Assembly (NCBI RefSeq): GCF_014201805.1
Contig: NZ_JACHFK010000003.1
Span: forward strand, 248,001 to 312,000
Direction: 5' to 3'
Origin: Deinococcus metalli
GTDB lineage: Bacteria > Deinococcota > Deinococci > Deinococcales > Deinococcaceae
Length of the DNA: 64,000 bases
How positions within the stretch are numbered: the stretch's first letter is position 1; every line of letters starts with the position of its first letter. The notes beneath the pieces are model-generated. The model had not been told where the DNA came from. It was given only the letters and a program-made list of their open reading frames with translations, and searched no databases. Made by a program: the position numbers and the translations under genes. Shown piece after piece: positions 44,290 through 56,000 of this stretch.

Positions 44290-45549
44290 TCAGATCACGA
44301 ACTCGCCCGCGCGCATCACCGGCTCGCGGGTGCCATCCTTCGCCACGCCGTCCACGTCCATCTGCGCGGAGCCGATCATCCAGTCCACATGCGTCAGGCT
44401 GTCGTTACCGCCCGTGGCGAGGAAGTCCTCCAGCGTCATGTCCACGCCACCCCGGACGTTGAAACGGTACGCGCTGCCGATGGCGATGTGCGACGCGGCG
44501 TTCTCGTCGTACAGGGTGTTGAAGAAGAACAGGCCCGAGCGGCTGATGGGGCTGGACGCGGGCACCAGCGCGACCTCGCCCAGGCGGTGGCTGCCCTCGT
44601 CGGTCTCGATCATGCGCGTCAGGGCGTCCTGACCCTGTTTGGCGCTCGCGCTCACGATACGGCCCTCCCTGAACTCGATGCGGATGCCGTCGATCAGCAC
44701 GCCCTGGTACGACAGGGGCTTGGTGCTGACCACCACGCCGTCCACCCGCTCGCGGTGCGGGGCCGTCCAGACCTCCTCGGTCGGGATGTTCGCCGTGAAG
44801 GTGATGCCGCCGGGCGTGTCGGCCGCGCCGCCGCCCCAGATGTGACCCTGCGCGAGGCCCACGGTCAGGTCGGTGTCGCCGCCCCTGAAGTGCAGCGCGT
44901 GGTACTGCTTGGCGGTCAGCACGTCCCGCCGGCGCTTCAGGTGCGCGAGGTGTTCGTGCCACAGCGCCACGGGGTCCGGCTGGTCGGCGCGGGTCGCCGC
45001 GAAGATCGCGTCCCACTGCTGCTCGACGGCCGTCTCGGCGCTGGCGTCCGGGAACATCAGCTGTGCCCAGCCGGGAATGGGAGCGCTGATCAGGTTCCAG
45101 TTCAGGCGGTTGGTCATGACCTGCTGCGAGTACGGCCGGCGGTACGTGGCCAGGGCCTTCTGGTACGCCGCCACGCGCGCCTGGTCCACCCCGCCCAGCA
45201 GGTTCGGGTCGGTCGCGCGGATCGCGATCACGGCGCCGCCCGCGTTCGCGGTTTCCAGCTCCGCGTCCACCCGCCACCGGCTCAGGGTCTCGAAGGTGCC
45301 GTCCGGCGCCAGCTCGAAGCGGGCCAGCACTACGTCGTCGTCGTCCCAGCGGACGTCCACGAAGCTCGCGCCCGCCGCGTAGGCCTCGCGCACGATCACG
45401 CGGGCCAGCGGCGCGGTGTCCACCGGGGCCTGCACCAGCACGCGCTGGCCGGGCGTGACGCCCAGGCCCACGCGCACGGCCAGCCGGGCGTAGTTGCGGA
45501 GTTTCTCGTCGAAGGTCAGCGCCGGGGCGCTCGCGGTTGGGGCGGTCAT
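44290..45549 (-). CDS. M29-family aminopeptidase (AmpS/AmpT-like)
   Basis: 419 residues. Metal-ligand motifs of M29: NIPTEEVWTAPHRERVDG, the SGLFFFNTLYDENAASHIAI block with its His, and HVDWMIGS. N domain has ARLAVRVGLGVTPGQRVLV. Family homologues in Thermus (aminopeptidase T) are well characterised. ATG at 45549 with TATCCT 6 nt upstream. Confidence 0.95.
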   Translation of the reverse strand: MTAPTASAPALTFDEKLRNYARLAVRVGLGVTPGQRVLVQAPVDTAPLARVIVREAYAAGASFVDVRWDDDDVVLARFELAPDGTFETLSRWRVDAELETANAGGAVIAIRATDPNLLGGVDQARVAAYQKALATYRRPYSQQVMTNRLNWNLISAPIPGWAQLMFPDASAETAVEQQWDAIFAATRADQPDPVALWHEHLAHLKRRRDVLTAKQYHALHFRGGDTDLTVGLAQGHIWGGGAADTPGGITFTANIPTEEVWTAPHRERVDGVVVSTKPLSYQGVLIDGIRIEFREGRIVSASAKQGQDALTRMIETDEGSHRLGEVALVPASSPISRSGLFFFNTLYDENAASHIAIGSAYRFNVRGGVDMTLEDFLATGGNDSLTHVDWMIGSAQMDVDGVAKDGTREPVMRAGEFVI

Positions 45550-45643
45550 CCGCCGAGGATACCGGCCGCGTCTGGGCGCGGGGCGACCCGCCGACCAGCC
45601 ATGCGGGACGCGGCGCGCGGCGCCGGCCATGACACCGGGCATG

Positions 45644-45668
45644 AAAAAAGCTCCCGCGTGGGGAGCTT
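45644..45668 (-). terminator. rpmF terminator
   Basis: On the minus strand, AAGCTCCC/GGGAGCTT stem with a short loop then TTTTTT. Classic intrinsic terminator about 20 bp after the L32 stop. Confidence 0.85.
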
Positions 45669-45687
45669 CATTCGCGTGCGGGGCGTC

Positions 45688-45870
<183 letters not shown>

Positions 45871-46007
45871 GATTTCACTCCTCGGACGCCACTCGGCGCG
45901 TCTCGCCGGGGCAACTGCTCGGCCGCTCACGGCGTCGAGACAACAGCGGGGACTATATCACGCCGCGGGCCGTGATGGGAATGGGCACGCACGTACGGTG
46001 AACGTCG

Positions 46008-46490
46008 ATGACCGGCCGCGCCCTGCACGCCATCCGCGCCGAACTCGCCGCCCAGTTCCAGTTGGGCGCCCACAGCCTTCACGGTCCAGGGCACTGGGCG
46101 ACGGTCGAGGCGCACGTGGTCCGGCTGGCCGAACCGGGCGGCGGGGACGTGGAGGTCTGCCGCTGGTTCGCCGTGTTCCACGACGCGGCGCGCCTCAGCG
46201 AGGGCCACGACACCGGCCACGGCGCTCGGGGCGCGGCCCCGGTGCGGCACTTCCGTCCCCGCCTGCCCGTGGACGGTGACCAGGTGGGCGTCCTGGCCGA
46301 GGCCTGCTCCGGGCACGAGCGGGGCCACACCTCGGCCGACCCGACCATCGGCGCGTGCTGGGACGCGGACCGGCTGGACCTCGTGCGGGTGGGCGTGGTG
46401 CCGCGGCCCGAGTTCATGGGCACCGCGGCGGGGCAGGCCGCCGCCCGCGACCGGGCGTGGTGGCGGCGGACGCCGGCCGGCCAGGGCTGA
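46008..46490 (+). CDS. HD-domain hydrolase
   Basis: 160 residues. HD metal-site pattern: HSLHGPGHW (first His), FAVFHDAAR (HD), GHDTGHG (His), and a later Asp in CWDADRLDLVRVG. Compact single-domain HD phosphohydrolase. ATG at 46008, TACGGT box with an 8-nt spacer. Nucleotide substrate unknown. Confidence 0.8.
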   Translation: MTGRALHAIRAELAAQFQLGAHSLHGPGHWATVEAHVVRLAEPGGGDVEVCRWFAVFHDAARLSEGHDTGHGARGAAPVRHFRPRLPVDGDQVGVLAEACSGHERGHTSADPTIGACWDADRLDLVRVGVVPRPEFMGTAAGQAAARDRAWWRRTPAGQG

Positions 46491-46559
46491 GCGCCGGAAA
46501 CCCATCCCGGCTGGACGTGCCGCCCGGAGTCCCGCGCGGGCCGCACTATGCTGCCCGGC

Positions 46560-47651
46560 ATGCGGGTGGTTCTCAAGGTGGGCACGAGCGTCCTCACGGC
46601 CGGCACGGACCGGCTGCACCGTCCCCGGATGGTGGACCTGATGCGCGGCCTCGCGGCGGTGCGCGCCGCCGGGCACGAGGCGGTGCTGGTGACCAGCGGC
46701 GCGGTGATCGCCGGCTGGGAGGCGCTGGGCTTCCCCCCACGCGACCGCACCGTGGCCGAAAAGCAGCTGCTGGCGGCTGTCGGTCAGGGCCGGCTGATGC
46801 ACCAGTACGCGCAGCTGGCCGACATCTACGGCCTGACAGTCGCGCAGGTGCTGCTGATCGCGGACGACTTCCGCGACCGCACCCGCTACCTCAACGCCCG
46901 CACCGCCCTGGACACCTGCCTGGCACGCGGCGTGATGCCGGTCATCAACGAGAACGACGCCATCGCGCTCGAGCAGCTCAAGGTGGGCGACAACGACACG
47001 CTGTCGGCCTTCGTGGCGAACCTCGTCGAGGCGGACCTGCTGGTGATCCTGACCGACGCGCCCGGCCTGTACACCGCCGACCCGCGCACCCATCCGCACG
47101 CCACGCTGATCCCGGTGGTGGAGCGCGTCACGCCGGAGATCTGGGCACTGGCGGGCGGCGCGGGCTCGCACCGCGGCACCGGCGGCATGCACACCAAGAT
47201 CCAGGCGGCCGAGATCGCCACCCGCGCGGGCACGCCCGTCGTGATCGCCCCGGGCGACGCGCCGGACGCCCTGCTGCGGATCGTGCAGGGCGACGCGCTC
47301 GGCACGCGCTTCGTGGCGGCCGTCTCGCGCCTGGAAGCGCGCAAGCGCTGGATCCTGGCGGAGGTCGCTGCCGGGCGCGTGGTGCTGGACGACGGCGCGG
47401 CCCGCGCGGTGCGCGAACGCGGCGGCAGCCTGCTCCCGGCGGGCATCCGCGCCGTCGAGGGCCGCTTCGACCGGGGGCACACGGTCCGGCTGGTCTCCGC
47501 CGATGGGCAGGAAATTGCGCGCGGCCTGAGCCGCTACGCGGCCGCGGACCTCGCGCGCATCGCCGGGCGGCACTCGCGCGACATCGAGGACGTGCTGGGC
47601 TTCACGTACGGCCCGGAGGCCGTGCACCGCGACGACCTCGTGCGTCTGTAG
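46560..47651 (+). CDS. proB: Glutamate 5-kinase
   Basis: 363 residues, first step of proline synthesis. AAK kinase domain ([49 protein letters not shown]) followed by a PUA domain (about 275-360). ATG at 46560 chosen over 46548 because TATGCT leaves a 7-nt spacer to it; the first ATG would start inside that box. proA is not adjacent. Confidence 0.97.
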   Translation: MRVVLKVGTSVLTAGTDRLHRPRMVDLMRGLAAVRAAGHEAVLVTSGAVIAGWEALGFPPRDRTVAEKQLLAAVGQGRLMHQYAQLADIYGLTVAQVLLIADDFRDRTRYLNARTALDTCLARGVMPVINENDAIALEQLKVGDNDTLSAFVANLVEADLLVILTDAPGLYTADPRTHPHATLIPVVERVTPEIWALAGGAGSHRGTGGMHTKIQAAEIATRAGTPVVIAPGDAPDALLRIVQGDALGTRFVAAVSRLEARKRWILAEVAAGRVVLDDGAARAVRERGGSLLPAGIRAVEGRFDRGHTVRLVSADGQEIARGLSRYAAADLARIAGRHSRDIEDVLGFTYGPEAVHRDDLVRL

Positions 47652-47706
47652 GCACGGCTGGAGGCAGCCCGGCGGCCACACGTCCGCGCCGCCTATACTG
47701 GCGCGC

Positions 47707-48453
47707 GTGCTGTCGCTGCTCGCCGCTGCCATGCTCACCATCCCGGACCCGGCCGGTGACGCCCGCGGGGACGGCGGATACATCCTGCCGACCCGCCCCG
47801 CCCTGAGCCAGGATGCCCTGGACATCCGCTCGTTCAGCGCGCAGCCCCAGCCCCAGAGCAGCGGTCTGCGCGTGACCGTCACCTTCGGCCAGATGGGCAA
47901 TCCGTGGAACGCGCCCAGCGGCTACTCGGCCGGCGTGACCGACATCTTTGTGAAGACCGGCTTCGGCGGGCAGACCACGCTGGCCGACACCGGCCTGCGG
48001 GTGCGCGGCTCCGGCGGGTGGCAGTACCACCTGCGCGTCACGGGCTTCACCACCACGCTCGAGGGCCTCGCGGAGGACGGCAGCGGCCTGCGCCGGCTCG
48101 CTGCGCCGCAGATGCGGGTGTCCGGCACCAGCGTGGTGATCGACGCGGCCATTCCCCCCGGGTCGTACGCGTACTGGGTCACGAACTCGGTGTACTCGCC
48201 GCTGTCGGCCGACGGCGTGCTGCGGCCCACCCGCAGCGGCGGCCCGACCGCGCTCCAGGCGGGCCGCGCCGACTCGCCCGTGCCGGTGGACGTGCTCGCC
48301 CCGCCGGGCGACCGCGGCGCGTACACGGACCACACCGTGGCCCCGCTGGGCGAGACGCGCGGCGCCGCCACGCTGATCCTGGCGGGCGTGGGCGCGCTGG
48401 GCCTGCTGATCACGCTGGGCGCGACCATCGCCGTGTGGCGCCGCTCCCGGTGA
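47707..48453 (+). CDS. Exported protein with glucodextranase C-terminal-like domain
   Basis: 248 residues. Signal-like N terminus [20 protein letters not shown]; the PDPAGDxxGDGxYxxP motif and AFDIxSF-like [10 protein letters not shown] mark the glucodextranase_C (PF09985-type) domain. A C-terminal membrane helix ([20 protein letters not shown]) plus WRRSR anchors it. GTG start with TATACT 7 nt upstream. Stop overlaps the next gene's GTG (GTGA). Confidence 0.8.
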   Translation: MLSLLAAAMLTIPDPAGDARGDGGYILPTRPALSQDALDIRSFSAQPQPQSSGLRVTVTFGQMGNPWNAPSGYSAGVTDIFVKTGFGGQTTLADTGLRVRGSGGWQYHLRVTGFTTTLEGLAEDGSGLRRLAAPQMRVSGTSVVIDAAIPPGSYAYWVTNSVYSPLSADGVLRPTRSGGPTALQAGRADSPVPVDVLAPPGDRGAYTDHTVAPLGETRGAATLILAGVGALGLLITLGATIAVWRRSR

Positions 48454-49352
48454 CGGCTCGTCCGGTCACCGCCGGGACCGCCGTCCGCCGCGCGCCGCTG
48501 CTGATCCTCACGGCGGCGGTGCTGTGGGGTCTGCTGGGCATCCTGGGCAAGAGCGCCCAGGCGGCGGGCGTGTCGCCGCTGGAGGTCGCGTTCTGGCGCG
48601 CGACCCTGGCGGGCGGCCTGTATGCCCTGCACGCGGGCGTGATCCGCGCGCCACTGCCGCGCGGGCGCGACCTGTGGATCACGGCTGCCTTCGGCGTGGC
48701 CGGCGTGAGCGTGTTCTACGGCACGTACCAGCTCGCCGTGCGGGCGGGCGGCGCGAGCCTCGCCTCGGTGCTGCTGTACACCGCGCCCGCCTTTGTGGCC
48801 GTGATGGGCTGGGCCTTCTGGCGCGAGCGCCTGGGCTGGAAGGAACTGGGGGCCGTGGTGGGCACGCTGCTCGGCATCGCGCTGATCAGCTTCGGGGGCG
48901 GGCAGGGCGTGACCGTCAGCGCGCCCGCGCTGGGCTTCGGGCTGGCCGCGGGCTTCACGTACTCGCTGTACTACCTGTACGGCAAGGCCTTCTTCCACCG
49001 CTACGCGCCGCCCGCGCTGCTCGCGGTGGCCCTGCCGGTGGGCGCGCTGGGGCTGCTGCCGCTGGTGCACTTCTCGCCCAAGACGCTGTCCGCGTGGATC
49101 AGTCTGCTGGCCCTGTCGTTCTTCAGCACGTACCTCGCGTACCTGGCGTACAGCGCGGGCCTGCGTCACCTGAACGCCACACGTGCCAGCGTGATCGCCA
49201 GCCTGGAGCCGGTGGTGGCGGCGGTGCTGGCCGCCGTGCTGTACGCCGAACGCCTGTCCCCGCTGGCCCTGCTGGGCGCCGCCCTGGTGATCGGCGCGGC
49301 CCTGGCCCTCAGCCTGCGCAGTTCCGAGGAACCGCACCCGCCGGTCGAGTGA
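48450..49352 (+). CDS. EamA/DMT-family transporter
   Basis: 300 residues, ten helices, two EamA repeats ([40 protein letters not shown]). GTG start overlaps the upstream stop by 4 nt, so it is translated together with the surface protein. Convergent and 3 bp from the DUF4127 gene. Confidence 0.88.
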   Translation: MTARPVTAGTAVRRAPLLILTAAVLWGLLGILGKSAQAAGVSPLEVAFWRATLAGGLYALHAGVIRAPLPRGRDLWITAAFGVAGVSVFYGTYQLAVRAGGASLASVLLYTAPAFVAVMGWAFWRERLGWKELGAVVGTLLGIALISFGGGQGVTVSAPALGFGLAAGFTYSLYYLYGKAFFHRYAPPALLAVALPVGALGLLPLVHFSPKTLSAWISLLALSFFSTYLAYLAYSAGLRHLNATRASVIASLEPVVAAVLAAVLYAERLSPLALLGAALVIGAALALSLRSSEEPHPPVE

Positions 49353-49355
49353 GCG

Positions 49356-50627
49356 TCAGGGCTGGGCGTCCGGCGTGAGGTCGAACTCCCACTCGAAGGA
49401 GCGGCCCCACGGCAAGAAGGCGTCTTTCAGGGTGTACTCGTTGCCCACCCGCAGCGGGAAGAACTCCTTCGCCAGCGTCAGGAGCTGCGCCTGCGCGTCC
49501 TGTCCGGCCAGCGCCGACTCGGGCAGGGCCCGGCGCAGCAGCGCGCGCACCCGGGCGCTGTAGATCACGTCGTTGGCGTACTCGCGGGCCAGCAGCGCGT
49601 CCTGACGGACTGCGCTCGCGCCGTCCAGGGCCAGCTTCGCGTGCGCCAGCGCGCTGCCCAGGTTGTTGCCCGGCGTGCCCCACGCGGCCAGCGCCTCCAG
49701 GTTGGCGGTCTGGCGCAGCGTGCTCAGGTCTGCCCACAGGCGCGGATTGCCGGTGTTCACCTGCGCCACGTCCGCGACCGCCACCGGCCCCGCGCGCAGC
49801 AGAGAACTGACGCGGATGGCCGCCCGGCGCGCGTCGCCGCCGTTGTACACGTACAGCGTCAGGTCGGCCGGGCCGGACTCGGTGACCTCGAAGCCGCTGG
49901 CGTGCGCGTGGTTCACCGCGCTCTGCGTCAGCGGAATGCCCTCGTAGCGCATGACCGCCTGCGCGGCCCCCGGGTCGCTGTACTCCACGCGCAACGTGCG
50001 CCCGCGCGGTGACAGGGCGCGGGCCGCGAGCATCGACAGCACCTCGTCTGCGCCCGGGTACACCCGCACGTTCGCCGGTGCGTCCTGCGCCAGCGCGGCT
50101 CCCTCGGCCGGCGACGGACTGCCGGGCAGCGCGTCGTCCCACGTGACGTGCAGCTCCGCGAAGACCCCCTCGCGTGCCCAGCCGATCATGGCCCGCACGA
50201 CCTCCAGGTTGCGCGCCCGGTCCGTCGCGTCCGGCTCGCGCGGCAGCGTGATGAAGGCGTACACCGGCTGGTCCGTGCGCGCGTGCCACGCCCGGACCAG
50301 CTCCAGCCGGGCCAGCGCCTCGGGGACCGTCAGGGCGCTCGTGCGCGACTGCACCAGTCCGCCGTAGGCCACGGCGTCCAGCGCCACCACCAGTGGGCCG
50401 TCCACCGGCTGCACCTCCAGCCACGCGCCCAGCGCCAGCGGATCGGCGCCGCGCTGCGCGGTGCCCAGCAGGTCGGAGGGCGGCACGTGCGGCGCGCCGC
50501 CCTCCAGCCCGGCGATCAGGGCGGGCAGCACCCGCGTGGCCGGACGGGAATCCAGCGGAATCAGGGTCTGGGCGCCGGCCACGCCGGACAGCAGCAGGAC
50601 GGACGCGAGCAGGGAAGCAGGCCGCAT
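49356..50627 (-). CDS. DUF4127-family protein
   Basis: 423 residues with a signal peptide ([15 protein letters not shown]). DUF4127 landmarks: [52 protein letters not shown]. Possibly acts on cell-envelope components; function not known. ATG with a TACGCT box, 7-nt spacer. Divergent from the ABC exporter. Confidence 0.88.
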   Translation of the reverse strand: MRPASLLASVLLLSGVAGAQTLIPLDSRPATRVLPALIAGLEGGAPHVPPSDLLGTAQRGADPLALGAWLEVQPVDGPLVVALDAVAYGGLVQSRTSALTVPEALARLELVRAWHARTDQPVYAFITLPREPDATDRARNLEVVRAMIGWAREGVFAELHVTWDDALPGSPSPAEGAALAQDAPANVRVYPGADEVLSMLAARALSPRGRTLRVEYSDPGAAQAVMRYEGIPLTQSAVNHAHASGFEVTESGPADLTLYVYNGGDARRAAIRVSSLLRAGPVAVADVAQVNTGNPRLWADLSTLRQTANLEALAAWGTPGNNLGSALAHAKLALDGASAVRQDALLAREYANDVIYSARVRALLRRALPESALAGQDAQAQLLTLAKEFFPLRVGNEYTLKDAFLPWGRSFEWEFDLTPDAQP

Positions 50628-50664
50628 GCCGCCCAGCGTAGGCAAGAACCATGAGTGGCCCGCA

Positions 50665-50697
50665 CACGCGCATGTGTAAGCGGCCACGCACATGTGT
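50665..50697. promoter_or_regulatory. Tandem 13-bp direct repeats in a divergent promoter region
   Basis: CACGCGCATGTGT (50665-50677) and CACGCACATGTGT (50685-50697) start 20 bp apart, about two helical turns. They lie between the -10 boxes of the DUF4127 and ABC permease genes, so a regulator could bind side by side there. Confidence 0.45.
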
Positions 50698-50724
50698 CCC
50701 GCCCCGCTCGGCGTACGCTCAGGC

Positions 50725-51884
<1,160 letters not shown>

Positions 51885-51885
<1 letters not shown>

Positions 51886-52571
51886 TGACCGCCGCGCCCC
51901 TTCCCACCCTGCACGTCGAGCAGCTCTCGCGCATCTACCCCAGTGGCGACGGGCAGGTGCAGGCCCTGGCCCCCCTGACGCACACCTTCCCGCCGGGTCT
52001 GACCGCCGTGGTCGGCCCCTCGGGCAGCGGCAAGAGCACCCTGCTGAACCTGCTCGCCGGCTTCGACACGCCCACCACCGGCACCGTCAGTGTCGGCGGC
52101 ACGGTCCTGACGACCCTGACCGAGACGCAGCGCGCCGACTTCCGGCTCAAGCACTACGGCTTCGTGTTCCAGAATCACAACCTCGTGAGCATCCTGACCG
52201 CGCTGGAGAACGTGGAGTTTCCGCTCATGCTGGCCGGGATGCCGGTACGTGAACGCACCGACCGTGCCCGCGCGCTGCTCGCCCTGGTCGGTCTGGAGAA
52301 ACGCGCCGGGCACCTGCCCTCCCAGCTCTCCGGCGGCGAGGCCCAGCGCGTCGCCATCGCCCGCGCCCTGGCCGGCAATCCCGAGCTGCTGCTGTGCGAC
52401 GAACCCACCGGCAACCTGGACTCCAGAACCGGCGAACTGGTGCTCGGCCAGCTCCAGGACGCCGCGCGGCAGGGGAGAACGGTCGTGCTGATCACCCACG
52501 ACCGCGAGATCGCCGCGCTGGCCGACCACCACCTGCAAGTCCGGGATGGCGTCGTGAGCGCGGTGGACTGA
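51885..52571 (+). CDS. ABC transporter ATP-binding protein (MacB/LolD type)
   Basis: 228 residues. Walker [10 protein letters not shown], signature [15 protein letters not shown], Walker [13 protein letters not shown], switch His in LITHDRE. Its ATG shares one base with the permease stop (tgATG), so the two form one exporter operon. Confidence 0.95.
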
Positions 52572-52580
52572 GCTGGAGGC

Positions 52581-52868
52581 TCAGGCCTGCGGTGTGGCGG
52601 GTGTGGACGGCTCGCCGCGAATACCGGCAATCGTCGCCTCGACGAGTTCGCGGAAGCCGCCGCGGTGCATGGCGGTCAGCAGTTCGATGGTCTTGGCGGC
52701 GCTGCCCTCGAACGCGAAGCCCGTGTTGTTCAGGTGGCAGCCGTTCAGGGCGGTGCCGCCGGTGCCGCTGTAGATCAGGAGGCAGTCGTCAAAGGTGCAG
52801 TTCCTGAACTGCTTGTCGTCGAGTTCGATGCGCTGCTTGGTGAAGGTCTGCTGTTCGATGACTTGCAT
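52581..52868 (-). CDS. Small pentapeptide-like protein of unknown function
   Basis: 95 residues. N-terminal half has beta-helix-like FRNCTFDDCLLIYSG and LNGCHLNNTGFAF (F-x-x-C spacing); C-terminal helix TIELLTAMHRGGFRELVEAT. Similar small proteins are widespread but uncharacterised. AGGAG 6 nt before the ATG. Confidence 0.8.
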   Translation of the reverse strand: MQVIEQQTFTKQRIELDDKQFRNCTFDDCLLIYSGTGGTALNGCHLNNTGFAFEGSAAKTIELLTAMHRGGFRELVEATIAGIRGEPSTPATPQA

Positions 52869-53009
52869 GGTGGTCTCCTGTGGGCCGGTCTCGGCTCTGC
52901 ACGGTACGGGGCGTGGGGACCGGACGTCAAAGGGGCTGAGGATCAGAGGGCGCTGGAGGTCCGGCGCAGCATCCTCTGACCCCAGGGCCCTCCGTACCCC
53001 CGCTCTGAC

Positions 53010-56000
53010 TTACTTCCCGACGAACACGGCGGTGGTCAGGCCGGGCACGGTAACGGCGCTGCCCGCGTAGCGGCTGGTCTTCACGGCAGCGTCGGTGCTG
53101 GCGGCCAGCGCGGGGTGCAGCGTGAGGTTCAGCCCCTGCAGGGCCGGGTTCGTGACGGTCACGGGCGCGCCGCTGCCGTTGAAGACCACCACGATGTTCC
53201 GGTATGGATTGGTGGAGCTGACCGCGCCGCTGAGTTTCACGGCGATCACGCCGGGCTGCTGCTGGGGGCCGGTATTCAGGAAGGTCAGGGCCTGCTGCAC
53301 CTGCGCGGCGGTGTCCAGGCGGAACAGGGTGCTGGAGTAGCGCACGCGCAGCATCTCGCGGTAGTGGTCGAAGGCGCGCACGATATTGGCGGGCGTGACG
53401 CGCATGGCCGGATCGCCCAGAATGGCCCGGTACAGCGGCCAGTTCCCGCTGTTCTTCTCGGCGGGCGGCAGGCCCCGGCCGAAGCCGTTGGTCTTCAGCG
53501 ACCAGTCCAGGGTATTGAACCAGTCGCCGCTGTTGTAGCTGTCGGTGTCGAAGGACTTGGAGCGAAGGATGTCGTCGCCGGCGTAGCTGAAGGGCAGGCC
53601 CTGGCCGAGCAGCACCACGCTGTTGGCGAGGTTCTGCATGCGGGTGCGCTGCGCGCCCGTCGCCGTCTTCGGGGCCTTGAGGAGCACGGCGTCGAACAGC
53701 GTCTGGTTGTCGTGCGCGCTGACGTAGGTGATCGCCTCGCGCGGACTGGCCGCGTAGCCGGTGGGCTGGCCGCCGTAGTCGACCTGTGCGCCCGTCACGG
53801 TCTGGCCGCTGGCGTCGGTGAACTTGAAGTCGCGCAGGTTGCCGGTCAGCCCGATCCGCACCTGATCGGCCAGTTTCAGAGCCCTGGCCCGGTCGGTGTT
53901 CTGCGGCTGACCGTTCGGCACCGTGAACAGTCCCGTGGCAAAGCCCTGATCCTGGAGGCCGCCGAAGGGATTGCCGCCGCGCACGGCGTCGCGCACGCGG
54001 TCGTTGAAGGTGCCGATCCCCTGGCCGTACAGGTTGAGCTGGGTGGCGTTCACGCCGCGCTGGTTGCCCTGCACCTCCCCGAAATTCCAGCCCTCGCCGT
54101 AGAGGTAGATGGCCCTGCCGTCCACGCCGTCCTTCTGCACGGTCAGGGCGTCCAGCGCTCGGCGGACAGCCTGCATGTCCGCGACCATGTGGTGACCCAT
54201 CAGGTCGAAGCGGAAGCCGTCGATCTTGTAGGCCCGGGCCATCAGCACCAGCGTGTCCACCATCAGCCGGCGCATCATGGTGTGCTCGGTGGCGGTGTTC
54301 GCGCAGCACGTGGAGTTCTCGACGCCGCCGTTCGCGTTCAGGCGGTGGTAGTAGCCGGGCACGACCCTGTCCAGCACGCTGCGCTCGGCCTGCCCGCTGG
54401 CGGCGGTGTGGTTGAACACCACGTCCTGCACCACCCGCAGTCCGGCGCCGTTCAGGGCCATCACCATCTGGCGGTACTCCTTGGTGCGCTGGGCCGCGTT
54501 CACGGCGTAGCTGCCCTCGGGCACCATGTAGTGGTACGGATCGTAGCCCCAGTTGTACGCGTCGGCGTCCTTCACGGCGTTTACGGCCTTCTGCTGCTCC
54601 TCGCTGTCCGGCGGGAACGCGCTCAGGTCCGGCGTGACCTTCCACTTCGACTTGTCCTCCTCGATGGTGGCGATGTCGAAGGTCGGCAGCAGGTGGATGG
54701 CCTTCAGGCCGGCGTCGGCCAGGGCCCTGAGGTGCGTCATGCCTGCGCTGCCGCTCTGCGTGAAGGCCAGATACGTGCCGCGCTGCGCGGCGGGCACGGT
54801 CGGGTCCGCCGCGCTGAAGTCGCGCAGGTGCAGCTCGTAGAAACTCAGGTCGCCCGCGCTGCGCAGGGCAGGTTTTTTCAGGGCGTCCCACCCGGCGGGT
54901 TTCTGGGCCGCGTCGTTCAGGTCCACGATCACGCTGCGGGCGCTGTTCACGCTCAGCGCCACGGCGTACGGATCGGTCACGACGTTCGTCTCGATCTTGC
55001 CGGTGCTGGGCGCGTAGACCTTCACCTCGTAGCGGTAGCCAAGGCCGCGCCAGCTCTGGTTGCCGGCGGCCGACCATACCCCCTTCGCGTCGCGGGTCAT
55101 GGCGACGGTGCGTTCACCCTGGCCGTCCGCGTTCGAGAGCCGCAGCTTCACGTCCTGCGCGGTCGGCGCCCACAGGCGCAGGGTGGGCACAGCGCCCTGC
55201 CACGTCACGCCCAGCGGGCCGTCGTAGGCGGCCACGTCGTCCAGCGCCCACGCGGTCTGCACGCCGGTCGCGTCCAGCACCGTGCCGTCGGGCATCACGC
55301 TGCTCACGGCGAGCTGCCCGCGCAGCGCCCCGGCGATCTTCGCGCGGTCCTCGGCGCGCACCTGCAGCAGCCGGTAGCCCGCCAGGTACGGCACCTTCGC
55401 CTTCTGCGCGGTGCTGAGGCCACCCGGCACCTCCTCCAGCGTGATCGTGCTGCCGCCGCTCACGCCGTCCGCGCCGAGCTTCAGGCCCGCGTCCAGCGAG
55501 ACGTGCAGCGTCAGGAAGGCGCCCGGCTGCGCCAGCTCCGGCTTCACGGCGAGCTGAGTGGCGCTCAGCATGATCGCCTGCTGCTTGCTCAGGTCGCCCA
55601 CCACCCGCACGGTGGTGTCGGGGCGGGTGGTGTTCACGGCGGCGTTGCCGCTCACGATCCATGCCTGGGTGCCCATCTCTCGGGTCAGGAGCATGTCCGG
55701 CCCGGGATCTTTCTCGTCGCCCTTGTGGATCAGGAAGCCCAGTTTTGTCCAGTCGGTCTTCATAGGCACGTCCCAGTACACCCCGAAGCTGCTCTTGCCC
55801 GTCTGGTTCAGCGGTTTGTCCCACGTCACGGTGGCCGTGGTGTCCTCCCACGCGTGCAGGCCCCAGCCGCCGTACTGCCCGTCCGGGCGGTAGTAGTTGA
55901 TGCGGACACTGCCGGCCGGCACGGGCGGGTCGCTCAGCGCGGCGGGCGCGCCGTACGCGAAGTCGGCCTTGCCGCTCGTGACCGTGACCTCGTGGCCCTT

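Noticed and set aside
46548..46559. Upstream ATG as start of proB
   Set aside because: It lies within the TATGCT -10 box, and the next ATG at 46560 fits both the family N terminus and the leaderless spacing.
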